From positions 248,001 through 312,000 of the forward strand of contig NZ_JAMLJK010000001.1 in NCBI RefSeq assembly GCF_023700005.1: a stretch of DNA of 64,000 bases, written 5' to 3'. Under the pieces are notes generated by a model. That model was not told the DNA's origin. It worked only from the letters and a program-made list of their open reading frames with translations, and did not search any database. Numbering within the stretch: the first letter of the stretch is position 1; each line of letters starts with the position of its first letter. Shown piece after piece: positions 38,598-47,943 of the stretch. This DNA is from Larsenimonas rhizosphaerae. GTDB taxonomy: Bacteria; Pseudomonadota; Gammaproteobacteria; Pseudomonadales; Halomonadaceae. The translations under genes and the position numbers were made by a program.

Positions 38598-39632
38598 ATG
38601 ATCAACAAGAACAATCAGGTCCTTTCTTTTGCTGCATTGACAGGTATTGCCCTGCTGGGGGCTTCTGCCATGGCTCAGGCCGCCACGCTTGATGAGGTCA
38701 AGGATCGTGGCCAGGTGCGTTGTGGCGTCAGCGATGGTCTGGCCGGATTCTCGTCGCCGGATTCAAAGGGCAAATGGCAGGGGATTGATGTCGAGGTCTG
38801 CAAGGCAGTCGCGGCGGCCGTTTTGGATGACCAGAACAAGGTGGCGTTTGCTCCCCTGACAGCCAAGGAGCGTTTCACGGCCCTGCAGTCGGGTGAGGTG
38901 GATGTGCTGTCACGCAATACGACCTGGACGGCGTCGCGCGACAATAGCATGGGGCTCAACTTTGCCGGCGTGAACTTCTACGATGGCCAGGGGTTTCTGG
39001 TCAAGAAGTCCTTGGGGGTCAGCAGCGCCAGGGAGCTGGATGGTGCATCCATCTGCGTCAACTCCGGTACCACGACCGAGCTGAATCTGGCCGACTATTT
39101 CCGCGCACAGGACATGCAGTACAAGGCCGTGGCCTTTGATGAAATGTCGCAGACCGCGCAGGGGTTCGACAGTGGCCGCTGTGATGCCCTGACGTCCGAT
39201 TCGTCGCAGCTGGCCGCCTTGCGTCTGCAGCTAAAGGAACCGGACAGTGCGGTAATCCTGCCCGAGCGTATTTCGAAGGAACCGCTGGGCCCGGTGGTTG
39301 CCCAGGGGGATGATCAATGGTTCGACGTGGTCAAATGGACCCTGTTCGCCATGCTTGATGCTGAAGAGCTGGGTGTTACCAGCAGTAATGTCGATGACAT
39401 GCGTGACAACCCGCCCAATCCCAATGTGGCACGTCTTCTGGGCAAGGACGGTAACTACGGTGAGCAGATGGGGCTCTCCAACGCGTGGGCCTACAACATC
39501 ATCAAGCAGGTCGGCAATTACGGCGAGGTCTATGACCGGACGGTCGGCAAGGACTCTCCGCTCGATATTCCGCGCGGTATCAACGCCCTCTGGAACAATG
39601 GTGGCATTCAGTACGCGCCGCCGATTCGTTAA
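38598..39632 (+). CDS. aapJ: General L-amino acid ABC transporter, substrate-binding protein AapJ
   Basis: A 344-residue periplasmic binding protein of family 3 with a signal peptide ending ASAMAQA. The mature sequence has GVSDGLAGFSSPDSKGKWQGIDVEVCKAVAAAVL and NSGTTTELNLADYF, typical of AapJ (about 340 residues). It binds a broad range of L-amino acids and delivers them to AapQM. Start 38598 is required by the signal peptide. It is the first gene of aapJQMP and is followed by a hairpin that should protect its mRNA and lower downstream expression. Confidence 0.92.
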   Translation: MINKNNQVLSFAALTGIALLGASAMAQAATLDEVKDRGQVRCGVSDGLAGFSSPDSKGKWQGIDVEVCKAVAAAVLDDQNKVAFAPLTAKERFTALQSGEVDVLSRNTTWTASRDNSMGLNFAGVNFYDGQGFLVKKSLGVSSARELDGASICVNSGTTTELNLADYFRAQDMQYKAVAFDEMSQTAQGFDSGRCDALTSDSSQLAALRLQLKEPDSAVILPERISKEPLGPVVAQGDDQWFDVVKWTLFAMLDAEELGVTSSNVDDMRDNPPNPNVARLLGKDGNYGEQMGLSNAWAYNIIKQVGNYGEVYDRTVGKDSPLDIPRGINALWNNGGIQYAPPIR

Positions 39633-39644
39633 TCCCCTGCTGGG

Positions 39645-39667
39645 GCGCCGCCCGTAAAGGGCGGCGC
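39645..39667 (+). other. aapJ-aapQ intercistronic hairpin
   Basis: A perfect nine-base-pair stem GCGCCGCCC/GGGCGGCGC with a GTAAA loop lies 13 bases after the aapJ stop. No T-run follows. Such structures raise binding-protein levels over the permease levels by blocking mRNA decay or weak termination. Confidence 0.6.
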
Positions 39668-39711
39668 GTTCATGCCTTTTCCGATTAACGACCTCTCACC
39701 GGAGAGCCTGC

Positions 39712-40902
39712 ATGCTGCGTCCTTTCGATTCTCTCCCCCGGCGCGGGCGAGGGCCCCTGTGGCGTGATCCGGCGGCCCGCGCGCTGGTATTTCAGGTGCT
39801 TTTGCTGATCGGGCTGGCCTCGGTCATCGGGTTGCTGGTTCACAACACGTTGCAGAATCTTGATGCCCGAGGCATCAATACCGGGTTTGATTTTCTGGAT
39901 AACCGTGCCGGGTTTTCCATTTCCCAGACCCTGATTTCCTATGATGGCAACAGCACCTATGGGCGTACGTTTGTCATTGGGTTGCTCAATACCCTTCTGG
40001 TCTCGGCACTCGGTATTGTCGCGGCGACCATCATCGGGTTCACCGTGGGCATTGCCCGCCTTTCTCCCAATTATCTGCTGGCGAAGCTTGCCACGGTCTA
40101 TGTCGAGCTGTTTCGCAATATTCCGTTGCTGCTGCAGATTCTGTTCTGGTATATCGCCGTTATTCGAAGCATGCCATCACCCCGTCAGAGCCTGTCTCTG
40201 GGGGATATGGTGTTTCTGAATGGTCGAGGCCTGTTCGTCCCCGCGCCAGAGCCCCAGACCGGATTCTGGTTCAGCGTGGCAGCACTGCTGGCAGGTAGCG
40301 TGGCGGCCATGCTGATGGCGCGCCATAACCGGCAGCGACAGTCGCGCACCGGCCGACGGCTGCCGATGGGATGGATCATTCCGGCTTTGGTGCTCGGACT
40401 GCCTGTGATGGTCTTCCTCGTGTCGGGTAGCCCGCTGCAGTGGGATGTTCCGGCACTCAAGGGATTCAATTTCAGTGGTGGCCTGACGGTACTGCCGGAA
40501 TTGCTGGCGCTGTGGATTGCGCTGTCGATCTATACCGCCGCCTTTATTGCCGAAATCGTGCGTTCCGGCATTCAGTCGGTCCCGAAGGGGCAAACCGAGG
40601 CTGCCAGGGCCCTCAGCCTGCCGCCGAGACTGACCATGAACCAGGTGATCATCCCGCAGGCCATGCGCGTCATCATTCCTCAGATGACCAGTCAGTACCT
40701 GAACCTGATCAAGAACTCCTCTCTGGCGACAGCGATCGGTTATCCGGATCTGGTCGCCGTCTTTGCCGGCACCACGCTCAATCAGGTGGGGCAGTCGGTT
40801 GAAATCATGGCCATGACGATGGCGGTGTATCTGGTACTGAGTCTTCTCGTGTCCTTGCTGATGAACATATACAACGCGCGTACGGCGCTCAGGGAGCGCT
40901 GA
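39712..40902 (+). CDS. aapQ: General L-amino acid ABC transporter permease AapQ
   Basis: A 396-residue inner-membrane permease of the His/Glu/Gln/Arg class. The cytoplasmic EAA-like loop AEIVRSGIQSVPKGQTEAARALSL is clear, which contacts the ATPase. A large insert between helices near residues 150-240 is typical of AapQ. It pairs with AapM. The start has GGAG at the right distance. Confidence 0.92.
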   Translation: MLRPFDSLPRRGRGPLWRDPAARALVFQVLLLIGLASVIGLLVHNTLQNLDARGINTGFDFLDNRAGFSISQTLISYDGNSTYGRTFVIGLLNTLLVSALGIVAATIIGFTVGIARLSPNYLLAKLATVYVELFRNIPLLLQILFWYIAVIRSMPSPRQSLSLGDMVFLNGRGLFVPAPEPQTGFWFSVAALLAGSVAAMLMARHNRQRQSRTGRRLPMGWIIPALVLGLPVMVFLVSGSPLQWDVPALKGFNFSGGLTVLPELLALWIALSIYTAAFIAEIVRSGIQSVPKGQTEAARALSLPPRLTMNQVIIPQAMRVIIPQMTSQYLNLIKNSSLATAIGYPDLVAVFAGTTLNQVGQSVEIMAMTMAVYLVLSLLVSLLMNIYNARTALRER

Positions 40903-40904
40903 TC

Positions 40905-42005
40905 ATGGCGACATCCTTTTTTCGCGAATCACTGATTTCTCCTCGCAAGCCGCCGGTCTCCCGCCAGGGCCTGCGGGGCTGGCTGCATGAAAATCTGTTT
41001 TCGGGTCCCGTCAACAGCCTAGTGACGCTTCTGGTCGGGGCCTTGGCCATCTACGCCCTGGTGCCTGTCATCGAGTGGGCGTTGATCAAGGCCCAGTGGG
41101 TGGGGGACAGCCGCGCCGATTGTAGTGGTGATGGGGCCTGCTGGGTCTATATCGAGACGCGGCTTGGCTCGTTGATCTACGGGTTTTATCCCGAGGCGCA
41201 ACGCTGGCGTGTCGATATCGTGTTCGTGCTGTTTGTGGTGCTGGGTATCTGGCTGATGGTGCCTGCCGTGCCCGGCAAGAAAGTAGCGGCGCTGGTGGGG
41301 CTGCTGGTTTTCCCGGTGGTGGCCTTTTTTCTGCTGTCCGGCGGGTTCGGGCTGGAGCATGTTCCCACGCGGCGCTGGGGCGGGTTGATGCTGACACTGG
41401 TCATTGCTTCGGTCGGCATTGTCGGGTCGTTGCCGCTGGGTATTGTGCTGGCGCTGGGGCGGCGCTCCAGCATGCCGCTGGTCAGGGGCGTATGTGTCGT
41501 ATTCATCGAGTTCTGGCGTGGTGTACCGCTGATCACGGTGCTGTTCATGGCCTCTGTCATGTTTCCCCTGTTCGTGCCGGAGGACTTCAACATCGACAAG
41601 CTGTTGCGGGCGCTGGTGGGGATCATGCTGTTCTGGAGTGCCTACATGGCTGAAGTGGTTCGCAGCGGGCTGCAGGCCATACCATCCGGGCAGGGTGAAG
41701 CCGGGGCGGCACTGGGATTGGGGTACTGGCAGCGCATGGGGCTGGTCGTGTTGCCTCAGGCGCTCAAGCTGGTCATTCCCGGGATCGTCAACACATTCAT
41801 TGCGCTGTTCAAGGATACGACGCTGGTACTGATCATCGGTCTGTTCGACTTTCTGGCGCTTATCAAGGCCGGTACCAGTGATTCAAGCTGGCTCGGGTTT
41901 GCCATCGAAGGCTTCGTGTTTGCCGCGCTGGTGTACTGGATCTTCTGCTTCGGAATGTCCCGGTACAGTCAGTTCATCGAGCGCCGGCTTTATCGAGGCC
42001 ATTGA
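40905..42005 (+). CDS. aapM: General L-amino acid ABC transporter permease AapM
   Basis: A 366-residue inner-membrane permease. The ATPase-contact loop is [26 protein letters not shown] long loop after helix 1 ([22 protein letters not shown], then WVYIETRL) is typical of the AapM branch. It starts two bases after the aapQ stop and overlaps the frame in which AapP begins; translation coupling is expected. Confidence 0.92.
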   Translation: MATSFFRESLISPRKPPVSRQGLRGWLHENLFSGPVNSLVTLLVGALAIYALVPVIEWALIKAQWVGDSRADCSGDGACWVYIETRLGSLIYGFYPEAQRWRVDIVFVLFVVLGIWLMVPAVPGKKVAALVGLLVFPVVAFFLLSGGFGLEHVPTRRWGGLMLTLVIASVGIVGSLPLGIVLALGRRSSMPLVRGVCVVFIEFWRGVPLITVLFMASVMFPLFVPEDFNIDKLLRALVGIMLFWSAYMAEVVRSGLQAIPSGQGEAGAALGLGYWQRMGLVVLPQALKLVIPGIVNTFIALFKDTTLVLIIGLFDFLALIKAGTSDSSWLGFAIEGFVFAALVYWIFCFGMSRYSQFIERRLYRGH

Positions 42006-42043
42006 CCGGTGTGTCCCACGAGAATAATGAAAAGGAGGGCGTT

Positions 42044-42808
42044 ATGGGCAGTGTGCAGACTACTTCATCGGATATACCCATGATCGAGCTTCAACGGCTC
42101 AACAAGTGGTATGGGGAGTTTCACGTTCTCAGGGATATCGACCTGACGGTACGCAAGGGGGAGCGGATCGTGATCTGCGGGCCGTCAGGCTCGGGCAAGT
42201 CCACCATGATCCGCTGCATCAATCATCTGGAGGAACACCAGGCGGGCGATGTCATCGTCAATGGTATAACCATGACGCGGGACGTGAAGCGGGTTGAACA
42301 GATTCGTCGGCACGTGGGCATGGTGTTTCAGCACTTCAATCTGTTTCCGCACCTGAGTGTGCTGGACAACTGCTGCCTGTCGCCGGTCTGGGTCAAGAAG
42401 ACACCGCGTAAAAAGGCCGTTGATACTGCAATGATGTATCTGGAGCGCGTGAAAATTGCCGACCAGGCACACAAGTATCCTGGGCAGCTGTCAGGAGGAC
42501 AGCAGCAGCGAGTAGCGATTGCCCGCTCCCTGTGCATGCATCCTGACGTGATGCTGTTTGATGAACCGACCTCGGCCCTGGACCCGGAAATGATCAAGGA
42601 GGTGCTGGATGTGATGATCGAGCTGGCCGAGGAGGGAATGACCATGCTGTGTGTCACTCACGAAATGGGATTTGCCAGAACCGTGGCTGACCGGGTGATT
42701 TTCATGGATGAAGGCCAGATCATCGAGGAAAACGACCCCGAAACCTTCTTTAACCATCCCCGGTCGCCGCGCACCAGGGCCTTCCTCGGCCAGATTCTCG
42801 GCCACTGA
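42044..42808 (+). CDS. aapP: General L-amino acid ABC transporter ATPase AapP
   Basis: A 254-residue ABC ATPase. Walker A is GPSGSGKS at 46-53, the signature is LSGGQQQR, and Walker B is [13 protein letters not shown], with His in CVTHEMGFA. It powers AapQM. The start at 42044 has AAAGGAGGG eight bases upstream, far better than the upstream 42002. It closes the aapJQMP operon. Confidence 0.94.
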   Translation: MGSVQTTSSDIPMIELQRLNKWYGEFHVLRDIDLTVRKGERIVICGPSGSGKSTMIRCINHLEEHQAGDVIVNGITMTRDVKRVEQIRRHVGMVFQHFNLFPHLSVLDNCCLSPVWVKKTPRKKAVDTAMMYLERVKIADQAHKYPGQLSGGQQQRVAIARSLCMHPDVMLFDEPTSALDPEMIKEVLDVMIELAEEGMTMLCVTHEMGFARTVADRVIFMDEGQIIEENDPETFFNHPRSPRTRAFLGQILGH

Positions 42809-42833
42809 CCGCCTGCCGGTGCCGGGGGCTGAA

Positions 42834-43208
42834 TTACTTCGAGGCCTTTTTACGGCTGGCCTTGCGGGCTTCACTCACACCTTCCTCTTCATGAATGTCT
42901 CGGACGTCCGGCGGACGTCCGGTACGCGCGTCATTGGCGCGGGTAATGATCGGTGCCCGGGCAGACATGGCAATGACCTGTGCCTTCAGATAATGAGGCA
43001 GCATCCACAGCTCGGCCAATAGCCGCATGACCGCCATGGCAGCCACCATGGTGCCGACCCCCGTGCCCCAGCGAATCAGTTCCTGATGAAGGCCTCCCAG
43101 CCACAGCCAGTAGCCACCGCTGCCGAGAATGGCAAGTTGAACAAGCCCATGAAGGGTGCTTATCACGCGGCGGGACAGGGGGCGGTAGGGAAAGAAGAAG
43201 TTTCTCAT
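42834..43208 (-). CDS. Small two-helix membrane protein (DUF4282-like)
   Basis: A 124-residue protein with FFFPYRPLSRRVISTLHGLVQLAILGSGGYWLWLGG, a second helix near residues 50-75, and a charged, lysine-ending tail. The short aromatic N-terminal motif followed by two helices resembles DUF4282, but this is a tentative match by eye. It ends 26 bases before the aapP stop on the other strand, and no function is proposed. Confidence 0.55.
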   Translation of the reverse strand: MRNFFFPYRPLSRRVISTLHGLVQLAILGSGGYWLWLGGLHQELIRWGTGVGTMVAAMAVMRLLAELWMLPHYLKAQVIAMSARAPIITRANDARTGRPPDVRDIHEEEGVSEARKASRKKASK

Positions 43209-43557
43209 GGCTCTTTGTGTCGTCGATAGAAGGTCACATCACGGTGATGTGGACGCACATCCTAGCGAATCCGCTCAATGCTGTCCCTGGATTGATGTAT
43301 CGAACCGTTGCGGTATGTATGTGTGCAGGTGCGGGCTGCGCAGCAGCACGTCGCCGTCCGGCATCACGGGCCTGTCGGTCGTGTGCTCATGACTCTTCGA
43401 TGCTGCTCCCTGTTAACAAAAGTAGTGTACCGCGGTTGTCAAGTTTATGTCTGGTGGCGTCGTTATCCAATGGGAACGCTTTGGATTCAGATCCGGAAAT
43501 CATCTGAAGCCCAAGCCAGGAAGCAAGCTTCCCCAAGACCAGCGTGGGCCATAAAAC
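43209..43557. other. Upstream region of the chemoreceptor cluster
   Basis: The 349 bases hold the promoter of the minus-strand small membrane protein and the first chemoreceptor promoter (sigma28-type, annotated). No gene is seen. Confidence 0.5.
43437..43464 (+). promoter_or_regulatory. Sigma28-type promoter of chemoreceptor 1
   Basis: TCAA at 43437-43440, 16 bases, then GTCGTTAT at 43457-43464. The -10 matches 5 of 8 bases of GCCGATAA. It is weaker than the boxes before receptors 2 and 4. Confidence 0.4.
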
Positions 43558-45738
43558 ATGAAAAAATTCAAGTCCATAAAACACTTCGTCGTACTTGCCT
43601 CGGGTGCCTGTATCCTGGCGGTCGTCGCTACACTTCTTGTCTACAACTATATCGCCACTCAGCGCACCGAAGAGGCCGTTTCCGAACGGACCACCGGGCT
43701 ATTGAAGGACGGTATCAATGAACGTCTCTCCATACTGGCGGATTCCAGTGCCGGTCAGATAAACCGACAGCTTGAAAAGGCGCTGGTCATTGCCGGTGAT
43801 CTGGCTAGTGCCACTGAGCTGGCCGTCGAAGCTGATGGCTCGGATACTACCTACGGTTTCGGGCGTCCCGAACTGTCTGCACTGGTAAAGCAGGCCGTCC
43901 ACAATAACAGCTTCGTGCTGGATGCCTTCATTGGCATGGAGCCCAATGCCGTGGGCAACGACAGCACTTATGTTGCGCCGGCCGGCACCACGGACAGCTA
44001 CGATGGCACCGGGCGTTTCAGGCCCTGGTCCTATCGCAATGACAAGGGAGAGGTGGAAGTCCTGTCGCTGGAGGAGGGCGGGATGGAAAACCTTACCATG
44101 ATGGATTCTGGCATTCGGCGTGGCGAGTACTACCTGTGCTCCAAGGAAAGTGGCAAGCCCTGTGTGGTTGATCCGGCGTTCTACGACTTTGGCGGCAAGC
44201 AGATCATGGTGGCAACCTTCACCGTGCCTGTCATGGTAGATGGCACCTTTCGTGGCCTTGCGGGTACTGACTTGTCGGTCGATTTCATTCAGTCGGAGCT
44301 GGTTCAGGCCAACAAGGCTCTCTACGATGGCGCCGGCCGCATGGCACTGGTGGCCCCTGTTGGCAGGCTGGTGGCCTTCACCGGGGACGCGTCGCAGCTC
44401 GGCAAGCCCGCGAGTAACGTGCTGAGCGCTTCCGGCCTTGGCCGTCTGGATCAGGCGCGCACAAGTGGTCAGGCGGTCAGCATGACCGATAATGACACTG
44501 GCATCATCGAGTTCTATCAGCCGATCAGAATCGGTGACACCAGTGCTACCTGGACACTGGTCATGCAGCTGCCTATCGAGGCCGTCATGGCTGATCTGGC
44601 GGTGTTGCAGAAGGAACTTCATGAGCAGCGTACGACGGATCTGGTTGGCATGCTCATTATCAGCTCACTGGTAACCGCACTCGGACTTGCCTTTATCTGG
44701 TGGGTGGGCAGCGGTATTTCCCGACCCCTGGGCAATCTCGCAGCGCGAATGCAGGATATTGCCAGTGGTGATGGTGATCTCACGCAGCGGCTGCCGGTGT
44801 CGGGCCGCAATGAGCTGGCCGCCGTGGCGACCCAGTTCAATGCCTTTGTCGACAAGATCAACCGCGTCATGCTGGACGTGCGGGACAGCAGTGAAAACGT
44901 CAAGCTGGCGTCCGGAGAAATCTCCACTGGTAGCCTTGACCTGTCGCGCCGAACGGAAAATACCGCCGCCAGTCTTGAAGAGTCCGCTGCCGCGATGGAG
45001 GAGCTGACCAGCACCGTCGCAAACTCGGCCGAATCCTCACGTCACGCCTCCGAGCTGACTGCCGAGGCGACCCGTGCAGCAGAGCAGGGTGGTGAAGTGA
45101 TGAGCGATGTCGTGGGGACCATGCGAGATATCAGCGAGTCTTCGCGTGAAATCGTCAACATCATCGGTGTGATCGATTCCATCGCTTTCCAGACCAACCT
45201 GCTGGCCCTCAATGCGTCTGTGGAAGCGGCCCGGGCCGGTGAGCAGGGACGCGGCTTCGCGGTGGTTGCCGAGGAAGTGCGCAGCCTGGCCAACCGAAGC
45301 ACCAAGGCTGCACGTGAGATCAAGTCCCTGATCGATGCCTCGGTTGAAAAGACGGCCAATGGCGAGGTGCTGGTTCAACAGGCCGGCGATAAGATGAAGG
45401 GGATCGTCGAGCAGGTACAGCGTGTCAACGCGCTGATCGGTGAAATCAATACGGCCGCCAGTGAGCAGAATGCCGGTATCTTCCAGGTAAACCAGGCGGT
45501 CTCGCAGCTGGATCAGATGACACAGGAAAATGCGGCGCTGGTGGAGGAATCCGCTGCTGCCTCGGATGCACTGAGTCAGGAAGCAAGTCGTCTTGCCGAG
45601 ATCATTGGCGTATTTCATCTGGGCGAGCGCGGCGAGCATGCCAGCGTTATTACCTACTCGTCTCAGGGGCGTGCCGCTCATTCAGCGTCATCTGTCAGGC
45701 ATCACGAAGCCCGAGAGGAGCTCATCCAGTCATCCTGA
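43558..45738 (+). CDS. Methyl-accepting chemotaxis protein 1, dCache sensor
   Basis: A 726-residue transmembrane chemoreceptor. TM1 is about residues 8-30, a long periplasmic dCache-type sensor runs to about 360, TM2 is about 362-385, a HAMP domain follows, and the cytoplasmic signalling hairpin tip is [33 protein letters not shown]. The sensor has Cys194 and Cys202, shared with receptors 3 and 4. There is no C-terminal NWETF CheR tether. The signalling half is almost the same as that of receptor 2. The ligand is unknown; dCache domains often bind amino acids or organic acids. It likely stimulates CheA. Confidence 0.9.
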   Translation: MKKFKSIKHFVVLASGACILAVVATLLVYNYIATQRTEEAVSERTTGLLKDGINERLSILADSSAGQINRQLEKALVIAGDLASATELAVEADGSDTTYGFGRPELSALVKQAVHNNSFVLDAFIGMEPNAVGNDSTYVAPAGTTDSYDGTGRFRPWSYRNDKGEVEVLSLEEGGMENLTMMDSGIRRGEYYLCSKESGKPCVVDPAFYDFGGKQIMVATFTVPVMVDGTFRGLAGTDLSVDFIQSELVQANKALYDGAGRMALVAPVGRLVAFTGDASQLGKPASNVLSASGLGRLDQARTSGQAVSMTDNDTGIIEFYQPIRIGDTSATWTLVMQLPIEAVMADLAVLQKELHEQRTTDLVGMLIISSLVTALGLAFIWWVGSGISRPLGNLAARMQDIASGDGDLTQRLPVSGRNELAAVATQFNAFVDKINRVMLDVRDSSENVKLASGEISTGSLDLSRRTENTAASLEESAAAMEELTSTVANSAESSRHASELTAEATRAAEQGGEVMSDVVGTMRDISESSREIVNIIGVIDSIAFQTNLLALNASVEAARAGEQGRGFAVVAEEVRSLANRSTKAAREIKSLIDASVEKTANGEVLVQQAGDKMKGIVEQVQRVNALIGEINTAASEQNAGIFQVNQAVSQLDQMTQENAALVEESAAASDALSQEASRLAEIIGVFHLGERGEHASVITYSSQGRAAHSASSVRHHEAREELIQSS

Positions 45739-45787
45739 TGCGATGATGCCTCCAGTCGGATCGGTCTCCTGATCCGCCCCTTCAGAT

Positions 45788-45814
45788 ATCACGCCCACGT
45801 CATGTGGGCGTGAT
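45788..45814 (+). terminator. Hairpin after chemoreceptor 1
   Basis: A perfect eleven-base-pair stem ATCACGCCCAC/GTGGGCGTGAT with a five-base loop, 50 bases after the stop. There is no T-run, so termination strength is uncertain. Confidence 0.55.
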
Positions 45815-45952
45815 GCTTATCAGTCCGCCTGACACCTGCCTTGCCTGCATCTTTCCCGATGCACAGGCCCTTTTACCCGGTTGAATGCTGTCGGCCAGCC
45901 GCGGGAGTTAATCGTATATCACGCATTTTCAACGTTGTGATCGGCTCCTGTC

Positions 45953-45979
45953 TCAAGGACCCAGGGTGTGGGCCGTTAT
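45953..45979 (+). promoter_or_regulatory. Sigma28-type promoter of chemoreceptor 2
   Basis: TCAA at 45953-45956, exactly 15 bases, then GCCGTTAT at 45972-45979 (6 of 8 match to GCCGATAA). The start codon at 46036 is 57 bases downstream. Confidence 0.6.
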
Positions 45980-46035
45980 CTGAGGTACTTCACCTTATTT
46001 GGCGTGGTACCGCGCTACTACGAGAGAAAAAGCCC

Positions 46036-47943
46036 ATGCTGACGTCGATTCGTGCCCGGATACTGGTGTTCTGTGTCGCCACTATCATTATGGCCCTTGC
46101 ACTGACAGGTCTGGCTACCTATATGGTGACCAGTGCCTACAACGATGCCTCCATTAAAAACAACCTGTCATCCATCAGTGAAGGATACAGCCAGTCCATT
46201 CATGACTGGGATGCCAACAAGCGGGCCATTCTGGCCGCAGCCGCCCCGGGTGCAGTGTCGGATAATGCCGTTGCAAGTTTCAAGCAGGCGGCTCGAAGCG
46301 GCGGATTCTCCATGGTTTACATGGGCTACGGTGACAACCGCTTTGTATCCAACAGCGACTGGGTGCCCCCGGCGGATTTCAAGCCGACACAACGCACCTG
46401 GTACAAGGATGCCGTGGCCAAAGGCAGCATGATTGTCACCAAACCCTACATGGATGCCTCGACCAACAGCCTGGCGCTGGCCTATGCACAGCCCATCGCC
46501 CGTGATGGCCAGGTCATCGGCGTGCTGGCCGGTGATGTCGGGCTGGACAGCGTGACCAGAAATGTAAACTCCATCAGGCCCACCGAACACAGCTACGCCT
46601 TTCTGGTCGATGATTCCGGCACCGTGATTGCACACCCGGATCGCTCCCTGGTGCTGAAATCGTTGGCGGATGTGGACAGCAGACTGAGCATGGCATCGCT
46701 TCAGGACGCGGGACGCTCTCACTCTATTCTGGAGACATCCATTGGTAACCAGGGGGTACTGCTGTTTGCCAATCCGGTAGAGGGATCCAGCTGGACGCTG
46801 GTCATTGCCCTTGATCGTACCGAGGCCATGGCCGGCCTGACCAGTATCGTCAAGACCACCATCGCCGCGCTGATCGTGGTGGGTCTGGTGGCCTCCCTGC
46901 TGCTCTGGGCCATCCTGACTCCGATTTTCCGTCGGATGCACGAAGTGCGTGATGCCATGAATGAGGTCAGTACCGGCGACGGTGATCTGACACACCGGCT
47001 GCCGCTGTCCAGGCGCGATGATGAGGTCAACCAGATCGCGCAATCGTTCAATACCTTCGTCGAGAAGATCAACCGGGTCATGCTGGATGTGCGTGGCAGT
47101 AGCGAAAACGTCAAGCTGGCATCCGCTGAAATCTCCACCGGTAGCCTTGATCTGTCACGCCGGACGGAAAATACCGCTGCAAGCCTTGAAGAATCCGCAG
47201 CGGCAATGGAAGAGCTGACCAGTACGGTCGCAAATTCGGCCGAATCCTCTCGTCATGCCACCGAGTTGACCTCTGAAGCCACTCGAGCGGCTGAAGAAGG
47301 CGGAGAAGTCATGAGTGAAGTGGTCGGCACCATGCGTGATATCAGCGAATCCTCCAGGGAAATCGTCAATATCATCGGTGTCATCGATTCCATCGCCTTC
47401 CAGACCAACCTGCTGGCCCTCAATGCGTCGGTTGAAGCGGCGCGCGCCGGTGAACAGGGCCGCGGCTTTGCCGTCGTGGCCGAAGAGGTACGAAGTCTGG
47501 CCAACCGCAGCACCAAGGCTGCAAAGGAAATCAAGACGCTGATCGATGCCTCGGTGGCAAAAACAGCAAATGGTGAAGTACTGGTCCAGCAGGCGGGCGA
47601 GAAGATGAAGGGCATTGTTGAGCAGGTACAGCGCGTCAACGGCCTGATCAGTGAAATCAATACGGCCGCCAATGAACAGAATACCGGTATTTCTCAAGTG
47701 AATCAGGCGGTCTCGCAGCTGGATCAGATGACCCAGGAAAATGCCGCCCTCGTGGAAGAGTCTGCGGCAGCCTCCGATGCCCTCAGTCAGGAAGCCCTGC
47801 GTCTTGCCGAAATCATCGCCGTTTTTACCCTGAGCGACGACACCACACCGGCCAGGGCACCTCGCACGGCACCACATCACATCTCCAAACCTTCTCGTTC
47901 AACTACAGGACATCATTCTGATGAAGCACTTTACCTCGATTAA
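46036..47943 (+). CDS. Methyl-accepting chemotaxis protein 2, dCache_1 sensor
   Basis: A 635-residue chemoreceptor. Its periplasmic domain is a different type from the other three: [22 protein letters not shown], then [19 protein letters not shown], a dCache_1 pattern resembling PctA-like amino-acid receptors. The Arg-x-Trp-Tyr and Asp of the amino-acid motif are present but the Tyr usually five residues before Arg is Phe. The cytoplasmic half is near-identical to receptor 1. Its 3' end overlaps receptor 3 by 23 bases, so both are on one transcript. The start at 46036 is preferred over 45841, which would add 65 non-conserved residues. Confidence 0.88.
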   Translation: MLTSIRARILVFCVATIIMALALTGLATYMVTSAYNDASIKNNLSSISEGYSQSIHDWDANKRAILAAAAPGAVSDNAVASFKQAARSGGFSMVYMGYGDNRFVSNSDWVPPADFKPTQRTWYKDAVAKGSMIVTKPYMDASTNSLALAYAQPIARDGQVIGVLAGDVGLDSVTRNVNSIRPTEHSYAFLVDDSGTVIAHPDRSLVLKSLADVDSRLSMASLQDAGRSHSILETSIGNQGVLLFANPVEGSSWTLVIALDRTEAMAGLTSIVKTTIAALIVVGLVASLLLWAILTPIFRRMHEVRDAMNEVSTGDGDLTHRLPLSRRDDEVNQIAQSFNTFVEKINRVMLDVRGSSENVKLASAEISTGSLDLSRRTENTAASLEESAAAMEELTSTVANSAESSRHATELTSEATRAAEEGGEVMSEVVGTMRDISESSREIVNIIGVIDSIAFQTNLLALNASVEAARAGEQGRGFAVVAEEVRSLANRSTKAAKEIKTLIDASVAKTANGEVLVQQAGEKMKGIVEQVQRVNGLISEINTAANEQNTGISQVNQAVSQLDQMTQENAALVEESAAASDALSQEALRLAEIIAVFTLSDDTTPARAPRTAPHHISKPSRSTTGHHSDEALYLD

